9,163 bases of DNA from Chryseobacterium gleum. GTDB taxonomy: Bacteria; Bacteroidota; Bacteroidia; Flavobacteriales_C; GCA-002722245. Shown here piece by piece: positions 1 through 6,834 of the stretch. Where the stretch lies: assembly GCA_945903925.1 (NCBI GenBank), contig CAMDPJ010000078.1, positions 1 to 9,163 on the forward strand, given 5' to 3'. The notes under the pieces were generated by a model that ran no database searches, was not told the origin of the DNA, and worked only from the letters and a program-made list of their open reading frames with translations. Within the stretch, counting starts at the first letter, position 1. Every line of letters starts with the position of its first letter. Both the position numbers and the translations under genes were made by a program.

Positions 1-1
1 A

Positions 2-124
2 GCTGCAATATCAATTTTTGAGTGGATTGAAACTTGGTATAACAGAAATCGACGACATTCGGCTTTAGGCAATTTAACCATCGTAGAATTTGAAAATTTA
101 ATGAATCTTAAAAATGTCGCTTAA
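2..124 (+). mobile_element. IS3-family transposase (OrfB), C-terminal 40 residues only
   Basis: The reading frame is open from the window edge to a TAA stop at 122-124. It encodes a segment containing WIETWYNRNRRHSALGNLT, the very characteristic end of the DDE integrase domain of IS3-family OrfB transposases (the YN-x-x-R-x-H-S-x-L motif just after the catalytic glutamate region). In these elements OrfB, usually made as an OrfAB frameshift fusion, cuts and joins the element ends through a circular intermediate. Only the tail is visible, so I cannot say whether the copy is intact. The first catalytic residues, OrfA and the left end are outside the window. The stop is followed within about 30 bp by a likely terminal repeat, as expected for this family, so the right end of the element at least looks undamaged. 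Confidence 0.88.
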
Positions 125-127
125 CTT

Positions 128-154
128 TTTGTCCCACTTTTTGTTGCAAGTTCA
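128..154 (+). repeat. Probable right terminal inverted repeat of the IS3-family element
   Basis: The stretch just after the transposase stop reads gtcccactttttgttgcaag and continues to ttca at 151-154. A GTCCCACTTTTT-like sequence ending in ..CA a few bases after the orfB stop is typical of the right ends of Bacteroidota IS3 elements, whose ends normally begin TG and finish CA. The exact outer boundary (about 154) and the short target duplication cannot be fixed without the left end. Confidence 0.5.
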
Positions 155-174
155 CACTTTAGAATCAATAAAAA

Positions 175-206
175 TTGCATTAGTAAAAGAATTATTGGTA
201 TTTTCG
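175..206 (+). promoter_or_regulatory. Candidate Bacteroidota-type promoter for the acyl carrier/MBOAT operon
   Basis: TATTTTCG at 199-206 matches the Bacteroidota -7 consensus TAnnTTTG at all but one fixed position. A TTG at 175-177 lies 21 bp upstream, close to the spacing usual for the -33 element. The predicted transcript would start around 212, giving a leader of about 14 nt before the ATG at 226. It lies just outside the insertion-sequence end, so the operon seems to have its own promoter, but in DNA this AT-rich such matches occur by chance. Confidence 0.33.
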
Positions 207-225
207 CCATTAAATAATATTTTAC

Positions 226-465
226 ATGGAAATTATCACTGAAAAACTAACAAATATTATGCATAGCGTATTTGAAGATGACAGTATTGTTATTACTTCA
301 GAATTAACTGCAAAAGATGTTGAAAAGTGGAATTCCATTTCTAATATTATCTTGATTTCAGAAGTAGAAAAAACTTTTGGTTTTAGATTTCCAATTCGTG
401 ATTTAATGGCTTTGAAAAATGTAGGTGATTTACTTAATGTCATAAATAGACATAAAACGATTTAA
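226..465 (+). CDS. Acyl carrier protein (DltC-like carrier of a surface acylation cassette)
   Basis: This is a 79-residue acidic helical protein of normal acyl carrier protein length. The prosthetic-group motif is WNSISNI (residues 35-41), with Ser37 as the expected 4'-phosphopantetheine attachment site. The flanking pattern EVEKTFGFRF and LKNVGDLL (46-55 and 63-70) is typical of carriers encoded beside MBOAT acyltransferases rather than of the fatty-acid synthesis AcpP. The residue before the serine is Asn36 instead of the nearly invariant Asp, which is unusual. It probably carries an activated acyl group in the cytoplasm to the membrane acyltransferase encoded 3 bp downstream. No activating ligase (DltA-like) is encoded nearby, so loading must come from elsewhere, perhaps from fatty-acid intermediates or an unlinked ligase. 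No Shine-Dalgarno sequence is seen; the ATG is the only sensible start. Confidence 0.85.
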   Translation: MEIITEKLTNIMHSVFEDDSIVITSELTAKDVEKWNSISNIILISEVEKTFGFRFPIRDLMALKNVGDLLNVINRHKTI

Positions 466-468
466 TCG

Positions 469-1911
469 ATGGCTTTCAACTCTTTGCATTTTCTTGTTTT
501 TTTCTCACTTACAACTATCCTCTATTTTCTCATATCCCCAAAAAATCGTTGGACAGTTTTATTAGTAGCTAGCTTATATTTTTATTGCACTTTCGATTAC
601 CGTTTTCTTTCTTTAGTAGCCCTATCTATATCTAGCAGCTATTATTTCGCTATTCTTTCTCACAAAACCGCCGATGAATCCAAAAAAAAATTATTCTTAC
701 ATTTTTCTGTATGGATAAATGTATCCATACTCTGTATATTTAAATATTTCAACTTCTTTACTGAGTCTATAGCCGCTTCCTTCTCAAACTTTGGTTTGCA
801 TTTCTCTCCTTTTATTTTAGACGTTGTTTTACCAATTGGCATCTCATTTTATACCTTTCAAGTTATAGGCTATGCATTTGATGTTCACTATGGTGTATGT
901 GCGCCAGAAAAAAACTTCGGGAAATACAGTCTCTATGTTTTATTCTTTCCGAAATTAGTCTCTGGTCCGATTGAACAATCAAAAAATCTATTGGTTCAAA
1001 TTAACAAAGAACACCAATTTGATTACGATAGAATAACAAGCGGACTCAAGTTAATGGGATGGGGGTTTTTCAAAAAATTATGTGTAGCAGATAGACTTTC
1101 GTATTTTGCTGATGAAGTCTTCCAAAATCCTGGCGAAAACAGTTCATTCAAAGTAATCATCGGTAGTTATTTTTTGATATTTCAAATCTACGCAGACTTT
1201 TCTGGATATTCGGATATAGCGGTAGGTGCATCAAGAGTTTTTGGTTTTGATATGGTCAAGAATTTCAATCGTCCATTCATTAGTCAAAATCTTACTCAAT
1301 TTTGGAAAAGGTGGCATATGTCTCTGTATAATTGGTTTTTCGAATATATATACAACCCTCTTACATTTTATTTACGAGAATGGGGGAAAATAGGGATAAT
1401 AATTGCGATTTTCGTCACCTTTACCCTTAGCGGACTTTGGCATGGTGCTGCTTTTCTTTTTATACTTTATGGAGTCCTTCAAGGAATTGGAGTTACCATC
1501 GAATATCTTTCAACCCCTCTAAGATTAAAACTTAAGGCATCTTTTCCTCCAATCGTATATAAATACATAGGTATTTTTATTACTTTTCATTTTGTTATAT
1601 TTTCAGAAATTTTCTTCCATGTGAAAAACTTGCAAGAAGTATCACAAATACTTACATCTTTTGCTGATTTCAAAAAAGAAGACATTGGCGTGCATGTATT
1701 TGCGGGGAAATCAACAGAACTAATTTTGTCTTTTATTGCGATAGGGATCATAATATTTAGCGAATATATTCAGTCAAAAACTAATAATTACTTATCCTTT
1801 CATCTAAAATTACCAAAACTACTGAGATGGACTGTATATTCACTTTTCATCTTAATAATAGTGCTTTTTGGAGTTTTTAATTCAACAAGTTTTGTTTATG
1901 CCCAATTTTAA
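469..1911 (+). CDS. MBOAT-family membrane-bound O-acyltransferase (DltB/AlgI-like)
   Basis: This is a 480-residue polytopic membrane protein with about ten or more hydrophobic segments, the usual length for AlgI and DltB relatives. Hallmarks in order are: VLPIGISFYTFQ, the SGPIEQ motif at 165-170, GWGFFKKLCVADRL, QIYADFSGYSDIA, the conserved NFNRPF, then QFWKRWHMSLYNWF with His283, and LSGLWHGA with His325, the residue taken as catalytic in this superfamily. Family members move an acyl group from an intracellular donor (acyl-CoA or acyl-carrier protein) across the membrane to a polysaccharide, teichoic acid or protein partner. The carrier protein gene immediately upstream suggests a thioester on that carrier as donor, as in DltC/DltB. 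Its stop shares one base with the next start (TAATG), implying coupled translation with the SGNH-like partner. The acyl group and acceptor cannot be inferred from sequence. Confidence 0.93.
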   Translation: MAFNSLHFLVFFSLTTILYFLISPKNRWTVLLVASLYFYCTFDYRFLSLVALSISSSYYFAILSHKTADESKKKLFLHFSVWINVSILCIFKYFNFFTESIAASFSNFGLHFSPFILDVVLPIGISFYTFQVIGYAFDVHYGVCAPEKNFGKYSLYVLFFPKLVSGPIEQSKNLLVQINKEHQFDYDRITSGLKLMGWGFFKKLCVADRLSYFADEVFQNPGENSSFKVIIGSYFLIFQIYADFSGYSDIAVGASRVFGFDMVKNFNRPFISQNLTQFWKRWHMSLYNWFFEYIYNPLTFYLREWGKIGIIIAIFVTFTLSGLWHGAAFLFILYGVLQGIGVTIEYLSTPLRLKLKASFPPIVYKYIGIFITFHFVIFSEIFFHVKNLQEVSQILTSFADFKKEDIGVHVFAGKSTELILSFIAIGIIIFSEYIQSKTNNYLSFHLKLPKLLRWTVYSLFILIIVLFGVFNSTSFVYAQF

Positions 1912-2819
1912 TGATTAAAATATATTTTAAAATATTAGCACTATCTATTCCTGCAATTTCTGCTGTAGTAATTTGCTGTCATATTTTTTCTGAAAATTTT
2001 ATTGATTACTACTATGCTAAAATAACCAATGAAGGTCAGTCGCTAATTATAGGGACATCTAGAGCGTCTCAAGGAATCATTCCTGACAGCGTAATGAGAA
2101 ACACACGCTTTGATGGTCCGATGCTTAATTTCGCTTTAAGTTCATTCGACTCACCATTTGGAGAAGCGTATTACAATGCCATAAAAAAGAAATTAAACAA
2201 GGATACAAAAAATGGGTTATTCATTATTGAAATAGAACCCTCTGCGCTATTAAAAGAAGAAAACTCGAACTTAAAAAGTAATAAATTAGATAATCAGATT
2301 ATTTTTCATGGAAAACCAAATTATGAATACATTTTCCGAAATGTAAATCCGTTTTACAAATTAATTGAAGATAGACATTTTAGAGATGACAAAAGTGTTC
2401 AACACCCCAACGGATGGATGGAAGTAAAACTTCAATTAGATTCCATTTCCGTTAAATCAAGAGGAGAAGCCAAATTAAAAGTAGCTCAAAAAAATTTTCC
2501 AAAATGCACTTTATCTGAAGAGAGAATATATTATTTAAAAGAGACAATTCGCTTACTAAAAAATCACGGAAATGTAATGCTCATTAAAATTCCAGCATGG
2601 CAACCCATACAAGATGTGGAAAGCAGCTACTTACCTAACTTAAATAAATTGATGCATCAAATCGCCAAGGAAATGGAAATTAAATATTATGATTTCTCTT
2701 TTTACTGCAATAACTACAGCTACGCAGATGGCAATCACTTAGATAGAGAATCGGCCATAAAATTCAGTTCAGAATTAAATAAATTAATCTTAGAAAATGA
2801 GCGAACTAATAGCCATTAA
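1911..2819 (+). CDS. Membrane-anchored SGNH-like protein, extracellular partner of the MBOAT enzyme (DltD/AlgJ-like role)
   Basis: This is a 302-residue protein. One N-terminal hydrophobic segment (about 5-26) should anchor it, leaving the rest outside the cytoplasmic membrane. Directly after it comes LIIGTSRASQG (45-54), which fits the first block of SGNH hydrolase folds, with Ser50 as candidate nucleophile. Near the C-terminus YADGNHLD (271-278) supplies Asp273 and His276 in the DxxH arrangement of such enzymes. Members next to MBOAT genes (DltD, AlgJ/AlgX, PatB types) take the exported acyl group and pass it to the final acceptor; that role is inferred here from gene order plus the motif pair. 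Overall similarity to named families is weak to my eye, and I assign no symbol. Its end overlaps the ftsE start by 23 bp. Confidence 0.8.
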   Translation: MIKIYFKILALSIPAISAVVICCHIFSENFIDYYYAKITNEGQSLIIGTSRASQGIIPDSVMRNTRFDGPMLNFALSSFDSPFGEAYYNAIKKKLNKDTKNGLFIIEIEPSALLKEENSNLKSNKLDNQIIFHGKPNYEYIFRNVNPFYKLIEDRHFRDDKSVQHPNGWMEVKLQLDSISVKSRGEAKLKVAQKNFPKCTLSEERIYYLKETIRLLKNHGNVMLIKIPAWQPIQDVESSYLPNLNKLMHQIAKEMEIKYYDFSFYCNNYSYADGNHLDRESAIKFSSELNKLILENERTNSH

Positions 2820-3477
2820 AGACTTAGATATTTTTCAACGAGAACAAAAGGTTCTCGACAATATCAACTTATCTATCAACGAAGGTGAATTTGTATACTT
2901 AATTGGTAAAACAGGTAGTGGTAAAAGCTCTATCTTAAAAATGCTTTATGCCGAACTAGAACCTAAAAAAGGTGAAGCAAGAATCATCAACTATTGTTTA
3001 AGCAAAATAAAACGCAGCGAAATACCGATGCTTAGAAGACAATTGGGTATAATCTTTCAAGATTTTCAATTACTAAATGATAGAACTATTGGCGACAACC
3101 TTCGCTTTGTTTTAACAGCGACTGGCTGGGAGAACAAAAGCGAAATTGAAACACGAATTAAAGAAGTATTGTTTGAAGTGAATTTAGCTGAAACAGAAAA
3201 TAAATTTCCCTACCAGCTCTCAGGCGGCGAGCAACAAAGGGTATCCATTGCCAGAGCTTTGCTTAACCGTCCGCGCATTATATTAGCCGATGAGCCAACA
3301 GGTAATCTCGACCCCGAAACTTCAGAAGGAATTATAAAACTTCTATTCAACATTAATAAGGAAGGAACTACGGTAGTAATGGCAACACATGACCATCAGT
3401 TGATTAGAAACTTCCCAGCGCGAACCATTCGATTTGAAGGTAATAAAATTCACGAAGAAGGAAACAACAATGCATAA
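2797..3477 (+). CDS. ftsE: Cell division ATP-binding protein FtsE
   Basis: This is a 226-residue ABC ATPase, the standard FtsE length. Visible motifs are Walker A GKTGSGKS (37-44), the Q-loop IIFQDFQLL, the ABC signature LSGGEQQR (141-148), Walker B IILADEP with Asp165-Glu166, the D-loop GNLDP, and the H-loop ATHD with His198. FtsE pairs with the membrane protein FtsX at the septum, where ATP hydrolysis drives activation of peptidoglycan hydrolases during division. The QDFQLL and LADEPTGNLDP spacing and the N-terminal DIFQREQKVLDNINL fit Bacteroidota FtsE better than LolD or MacB-type ATPases, though those close relatives remain the main alternative. No ftsX follows; in this phylum the two are, as far as I recall, often unlinked. 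The start at 2797 lies within the preceding gene, so it is probably expressed from that operon by coupling. The 3' end overlaps an opposing gene by 28 bp. Confidence 0.88.
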   Translation: MSELIAIKDLDIFQREQKVLDNINLSINEGEFVYLIGKTGSGKSSILKMLYAELEPKKGEARIINYCLSKIKRSEIPMLRRQLGIIFQDFQLLNDRTIGDNLRFVLTATGWENKSEIETRIKEVLFEVNLAETENKFPYQLSGGEQQRVSIARALLNRPRIILADEPTGNLDPETSEGIIKLLFNINKEGTTVVMATHDHQLIRNFPARTIRFEGNKIHEEGNNNA

Positions 3478-4589
3478 AGTTTTTTAGCATTTGTTGCATT
3501 TGAAAAAGAACCATTTTCTAGTTCTTTTCTTAGCAATACAACTTCGGCAGTAAACGATTGCTCGCTTATCTTATGAAGCGCATTTACCCAATCCGCTGGC
3601 GTATTTGCAACCGAGCAAAATTGCGCCAACGAAGTGCCAGCAATCATAGGCGTATTCACCAAGCAAAACCTACCCGAATACAAAGCCGAGAGTAATTTTA
3701 ATTTCACTCCAGTTGCCTGAAAAGTAGGTAAAACATTTACCTGCGCTTCTCTTAACAAACGATGTATCTCTTCTGTACTTAGCGAAGATTTAATTTGCAC
3801 ATGCGGCAAGGATGACGCGATTTCTATTAATTCGCTACTGGGATTTGAACCCGCAATAATCAGAGGATAATTTGTTCTATTGAAAACATTGCGCAGCAGA
3901 AACAAAGCCGCTTCATTGTTCTCGGCAACATCTAATTTACCATGATAAAAAGCAAATTCACCTTTACCTGTAAGCGACAATACTTTATCAAAAGAATGAA
4001 AAGCGCCAACAAAACTAGAATTACCAAAAGCAGCTTGAAGATAATCTTGGTCTTTTTGGGAAATAGCCAAAATCTTAATGTCAGATTGCTTTAAAACCTT
4101 ATTTTCATACCGTTTCAACTTCTTCGACTCCAGCAAAAAAAACAACTTATTCCACCATTTTTTTTCGGCTTTATACAAATGAAAGTAGTAATCACTTTCA
4201 ATATTGTGCATTCTTAAAAACTTAGCACGCCGTTTTAATTGCGGATGTTGGATGAAAAAAGTAGAATGTAATCCTTCAAATAAAATAGGAAATTCATCTT
4301 GCAATAAACGCGATAACAAAGATTTATTATCGCGTGATTTAACAATAAAAGGCAATGTAGAAAGTTGATCTAGAAAGTTTTTTTTTCTTTCGTAATAATA
4401 TACCTTTTCGCAAATAGAAGAAAGATCTTCTTGTTCGCGTCCGCCATAAGTAAAAGCATGTAAAATTACCGAGACGCCTAATTCTTTTAGCTTCGCGATT
4501 TTATAATACACATCAATCACCCCACCATAATTGGGAGGAAATGGAACAGCAAAAGAAACAACATGTGCTACCTTATAAGTAGAAAGCAT
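3450..4589 (-). CDS. GT-B fold glycosyltransferase (GT4-like)
   Basis: Read from the ATG at 4589 the protein has 379 residues. A longer frame starting at 4658 would add 23 basic, low-complexity residues and overlap the upstream gene by 86 bp, so I prefer 4589, where the family-like N-terminus (KVAHVVSFAVPFPPNYGG, a Rossmann strand plus glycine-rich acceptor loop) begins almost at once. Other recognisable parts are LRMHNIESDYY, FYHGKLDVAENN (about 214-225, start of the second Rossmann domain), LIIAGSNPSSEL, and TGVKLKLLSALYSGRF (293-308), the nucleotide-sugar binding block near the usual E-x7-E position; neither glutamate is conserved here. It likely adds a sugar to an envelope glycan; donor and acceptor are unknown. 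It starts 17 bp inside the preceding transferase gene, so the two are probably co-translated. Its last 28 bp run antisense to the end of ftsE. Confidence 0.87.
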   Translation of the reverse strand: MLSTYKVAHVVSFAVPFPPNYGGVIDVYYKIAKLKELGVSVILHAFTYGGREQEDLSSICEKVYYYERKKNFLDQLSTLPFIVKSRDNKSLLSRLLQDEFPILFEGLHSTFFIQHPQLKRRAKFLRMHNIESDYYFHLYKAEKKWWNKLFFLLESKKLKRYENKVLKQSDIKILAISQKDQDYLQAAFGNSSFVGAFHSFDKVLSLTGKGEFAFYHGKLDVAENNEAALFLLRNVFNRTNYPLIIAGSNPSSELIEIASSLPHVQIKSSLSTEEIHRLLREAQVNVLPTFQATGVKLKLLSALYSGRFCLVNTPMIAGTSLAQFCSVANTPADWVNALHKISEQSFTAEVVLLRKELENGSFSNATNAKKLYALLFPSS

Positions 4590-5697
4590 TGGCGACCATT
4601 TGTTCGAACTTAATTTTCTCTTTTTCCCAACATAGCTCTTCTGCTGCTTTTCGCGCATTTTCTTTGTATTGATTTAAAGTTTCTTCGTCGGCTAATATCT
4701 CGGTTAATCTTGTAGCTAAATAATTGGGCTCATGATTAGAGGCAATGAATCCAACTTTATATTCCTCAATTACTTTTTTAAGCTCAATTAAATTAGAAGA
4801 AAAAACAGGAATTCCACACTGAATATAATCGAACAGTTTATTAGGCAAACTGTATCTATAATTCAAATTGGTGTCTTTGTCCAAGGAAATGCCTAAATCG
4901 CAAACAGAAGCATATTTTATCAATTCCTCTAAAGGCATTTTCTCCTTTATAAAAACCTTTTCTGATAGGCCATGACGCCATATCATTGTCTTTAAAGTTT
5001 CAATAACATCACCTCCTCCAATAATCAACAATATTTCATTGGCAGAATGCATAAAATAAATGGCTTCCAACAATTCCTCTGCTCCTCTATCTTTATTGAT
5101 GCCAGCGCCTTGTAGAATCATTATTTTCTTATCTTCAGGTAATCCTAATTCAGCCCGCGTAACGTGAGGAATATTTTTTTTGAAAGGCACATTTCTCACC
5201 ACCGTAATTTTATTGCCATATTGCGAACGATAAACATTTGCAATAGACTCATTCACCGTGATCACGTAATTCAACTTCGGGAAAATGAATTTCTCTATAG
5301 TAAGCCATATTTTCTTTACTGTGGGTTTACTTTGAATTTCGGGCACTTCGGTAAAGTACTCGTGACTATCGTATAACAAAGGTTTTTGTTTGATTTTAGA
5401 TACTAAGAAATTCGACAATAAAGTATCTAAATCGTTACTCACAAAACCATCAAAACGATGAAACAAGAGAAAGAAAAACAGTCGGATATTGTACTCAGCA
5501 TAAAACAATGCCCCTTTTCGAAAAAGCAATCTCATTCTTTTGGTAGCGTAATTTCTAGCAGTAAGCGGTAAACTTTGAGGTAATTTTCTACCCACCAGCA
5601 AAACCTCAAAACCAGATTGCACCAATGTTTCACAATGGCGATGAACGCGTTGATCGGTGCTTAAATCATTAATTACGGAAACTATTATCTTTTTCAA
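4573..5697 (-). CDS. GT-B fold glycosyltransferase (GT4 family)
   Basis: This is a 374-residue cytoplasmic or membrane-peripheral transferase. The N-terminal domain opens with KKIIVSVINDLSTDQRVHR, a pattern common in Bacteroidota GT4-type enzymes, followed by a hydrophobic patch (RLFFFLLF) that may touch the membrane, then LLYDSHEYFTEVPE and YVITVNESIANVY. The second domain contains MILQGAGINKDRGAEELLEA, LLIIGGGDV, and SLPNKLFDYIQCGIPVFSS (283-301), the nucleotide-sugar site of GT4 enzymes. It probably builds a polysaccharide or lipopolysaccharide-type glycan together with the overlapping downstream transferase; the sugar cannot be told from sequence. The ATG at 5697 is supported by the immediate start of the conserved N-terminus. 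It is the first gene of the minus-strand pair, divergent from murB. Confidence 0.92.
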   Translation of the reverse strand: MKKIIVSVINDLSTDQRVHRHCETLVQSGFEVLLVGRKLPQSLPLTARNYATKRMRLLFRKGALFYAEYNIRLFFFLLFHRFDGFVSNDLDTLLSNFLVSKIKQKPLLYDSHEYFTEVPEIQSKPTVKKIWLTIEKFIFPKLNYVITVNESIANVYRSQYGNKITVVRNVPFKKNIPHVTRAELGLPEDKKIMILQGAGINKDRGAEELLEAIYFMHSANEILLIIGGGDVIETLKTMIWRHGLSEKVFIKEKMPLEELIKYASVCDLGISLDKDTNLNYRYSLPNKLFDYIQCGIPVFSSNLIELKKVIEEYKVGFIASNHEPNYLATRLTEILADEETLNQYKENARKAAEELCWEKEKIKFEQMVANAFYL

Positions 5698-5714
5698 ATC
5701 AACTTAAGTTTGTG

Positions 5715-5722
5715 CAAAAATA
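5715..5722 (-). promoter_or_regulatory. Candidate -7 promoter element of the glycosyltransferase pair
   Basis: On the minus strand this reads TATTTTTG, a perfect match to the Bacteroidota -7 consensus TAnnTTTG, 17 bp before the ATG at 5697. That would give a leader of roughly ten nucleotides. No good -33 TTG/TTTG is visible about 20 bp further upstream, which weakens the call. Confidence 0.35.
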
Positions 5723-5730
5723 AAAAAACA

Positions 5731-5762
5731 TTTGAGGTAGTCTATATATATTCATATTTACC
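5731..5762 (+). promoter_or_regulatory. Weak candidate promoter for murB
   Basis: A TTTG at 5731-5734 is followed after 20 bp by TATTTACC (5755-5762), which keeps only part of the -7 consensus TAnnTTTG. The spacing is right and the element sits just before the murB ATG at 5771. The transcript would be nearly leaderless. The element is low information and is listed because the divergent gap must hold a murB promoter if no upstream gene drives it. Confidence 0.2.
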
Positions 5763-5770
5763 TTTAATTC

Positions 5771-6784
5771 ATGACAATTCAAACAAATGTTTCTTTACTC
5801 AACTTCAATACCTTTCACATTGAAGCTAAAGCTAGTCATTTTGTAGAAATATCTTCAGAAGAAGAGTTCATACAACTTATCCTTAACGGGAACACCAAAC
5901 AGCACCAACCATTGATTCTTGGAGGAGGCAGCAATATGCTTTTTACCAAAGATTTTGAAGGATTAGCTATCAAAAACAACCTGAAAGGAATTCAAATCAT
6001 TAAAGAGAACGAAGAGCACGTTTTCATTAAAGCAGCAGCTGGCGAGGTTTGGCACGAATTTGTTTTGCATTGCATTGCAAAAAATTATGGAGGTGTAGAG
6101 AATCTCTCGCTGATACCTGGCAGTGTTGGTGCCGGACCAATGCAAAACATAGGGGCCTATGGTGTTGAATTAAAAGACACTTTTTACGAGTGTGAGGCAA
6201 TTCATTTACACGACGGTAGCAAACGAATTTTCTCTGCAGAACAATGTAAATTTGGCTACAGAGATAGTGTTTTTAAGCACGAATTAAAAGGACAATATTT
6301 CATAAGTTCAGTAACCTTGAAGTTAAGTAAAAAGCCAACCTTCAAAACCGATTACGGACAAATTCAAATTGAATTGGATAGAATGGGCATAAAAGAATTA
6401 TCGGTAAAAGCCATTAGCGATGCCGTGTGCAGCATCCGACGGTCTAAACTGCCCAATCCTGCAGAAATAGGCAACGCTGGTAGTTTTTTCAAAAATCCAG
6501 TAGTTAATAAATCGCATTTCGAGAAAATAAAAGAAAAATATCCCGATGTTAGTTCATATCCAAACGGCGAAAATGTTAAGTTGGCTGCAGGGTGGCTCAT
6601 TGAAAAAGCAGGTTGGAAAGGAAAAACAATAGGCCAATGCGGCGTACACAAAAACCAAGCTTTGGTTTTGGTAAATTACGGCTCGGCGGTAGGTAAAGAA
6701 ATTTTCGATTTATCTGAACAGGTGATACGATCCATCAAAGAAACCTTTGATGTTGATTTAGAGCGAGAAGTGAATATACTTTAA
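5771..6784 (+). CDS. murB: UDP-N-acetylenolpyruvoylglucosamine reductase MurB (type I)
   Basis: This 337-residue cytoplasmic flavoenzyme uses NADPH and FAD to reduce the enolpyruvyl group of UDP-GlcNAc-enolpyruvate, giving UDP-MurNAc for peptidoglycan. The FAD-binding domain shows LGGGSNML (51-54 GGGS) and LIPGSVGAGPMQNIGAYG. GYRDSVFK carries the conserved Tyr163-Arg164 pair. IRRSKLPNP and GNAGSFFKNP carry Ser238, the proton donor equivalent to Ser229 of E. coli MurB. AAGWLIEKAGWKG, VHKNQALVLVN and the C-terminal DLEREV follow, with Glu333 matching E. coli Glu325. All catalytic positions are present and the length is close to the 342 residues of E. coli MurB, so the gene looks complete and functional. 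It stands alone on its strand, divergent from the glycosyltransferases, and ends just before a strong hairpin. The ATG at 5771 begins the usual short N-terminal strand (NVSLLNFNTFHIEAKA). Confidence 0.97.
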   Translation: MTIQTNVSLLNFNTFHIEAKASHFVEISSEEEFIQLILNGNTKQHQPLILGGGSNMLFTKDFEGLAIKNNLKGIQIIKENEEHVFIKAAAGEVWHEFVLHCIAKNYGGVENLSLIPGSVGAGPMQNIGAYGVELKDTFYECEAIHLHDGSKRIFSAEQCKFGYRDSVFKHELKGQYFISSVTLKLSKKPTFKTDYGQIQIELDRMGIKELSVKAISDAVCSIRRSKLPNPAEIGNAGSFFKNPVVNKSHFEKIKEKYPDVSSYPNGENVKLAAGWLIEKAGWKGKTIGQCGVHKNQALVLVNYGSAVGKEIFDLSEQVIRSIKETFDVDLEREVNIL

Positions 6785-6789
6785 ACAAA

Positions 6790-6815
6790 AAAGGTGCTGG
6801 AAAACCAGCACCTTT
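6790..6815. terminator. Bidirectional intrinsic terminator between convergent murB and DUF5606 genes
   Basis: A perfect 11-bp inverted repeat, AAAGGTGCTGG at 6790-6800 and CCAGCACCTTT at 6805-6815, encloses an AAAA loop. It lies 5 bp after the murB stop and 19 bp past the stop of the opposing gene. On the minus strand the stem runs into TTTTTTGTTT, a good U-tract; on the plus strand the tail is TTTACATTTATAT, weaker but still T-rich. It should therefore serve both genes, best for the minus-strand one. Confidence 0.88.
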
Positions 6816-6834
6816 ACATTTATATATTTTAAAA

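Noticed and set aside
222..443. Minus-strand open frame of 73 residues over the acyl carrier gene
   Set aside because: It is the antisense shadow of a clearly recognisable carrier protein and has no family features of its own.
226..2819. Calling the cassette a true dlt operon for teichoic acid D-alanylation
   Set aside because: There is no DltA, the other genes indicate Bacteroidota, which lack teichoic acids, and the SGNH-like protein has only weak resemblance to DltD.
2797..3477. Reading the ABC ATPase as a LolD or MacB-type exporter subunit
   Set aside because: No permease gene is adjacent, and the N-terminal region and length fit Bacteroidota FtsE better; the alternative is kept only as residual doubt.
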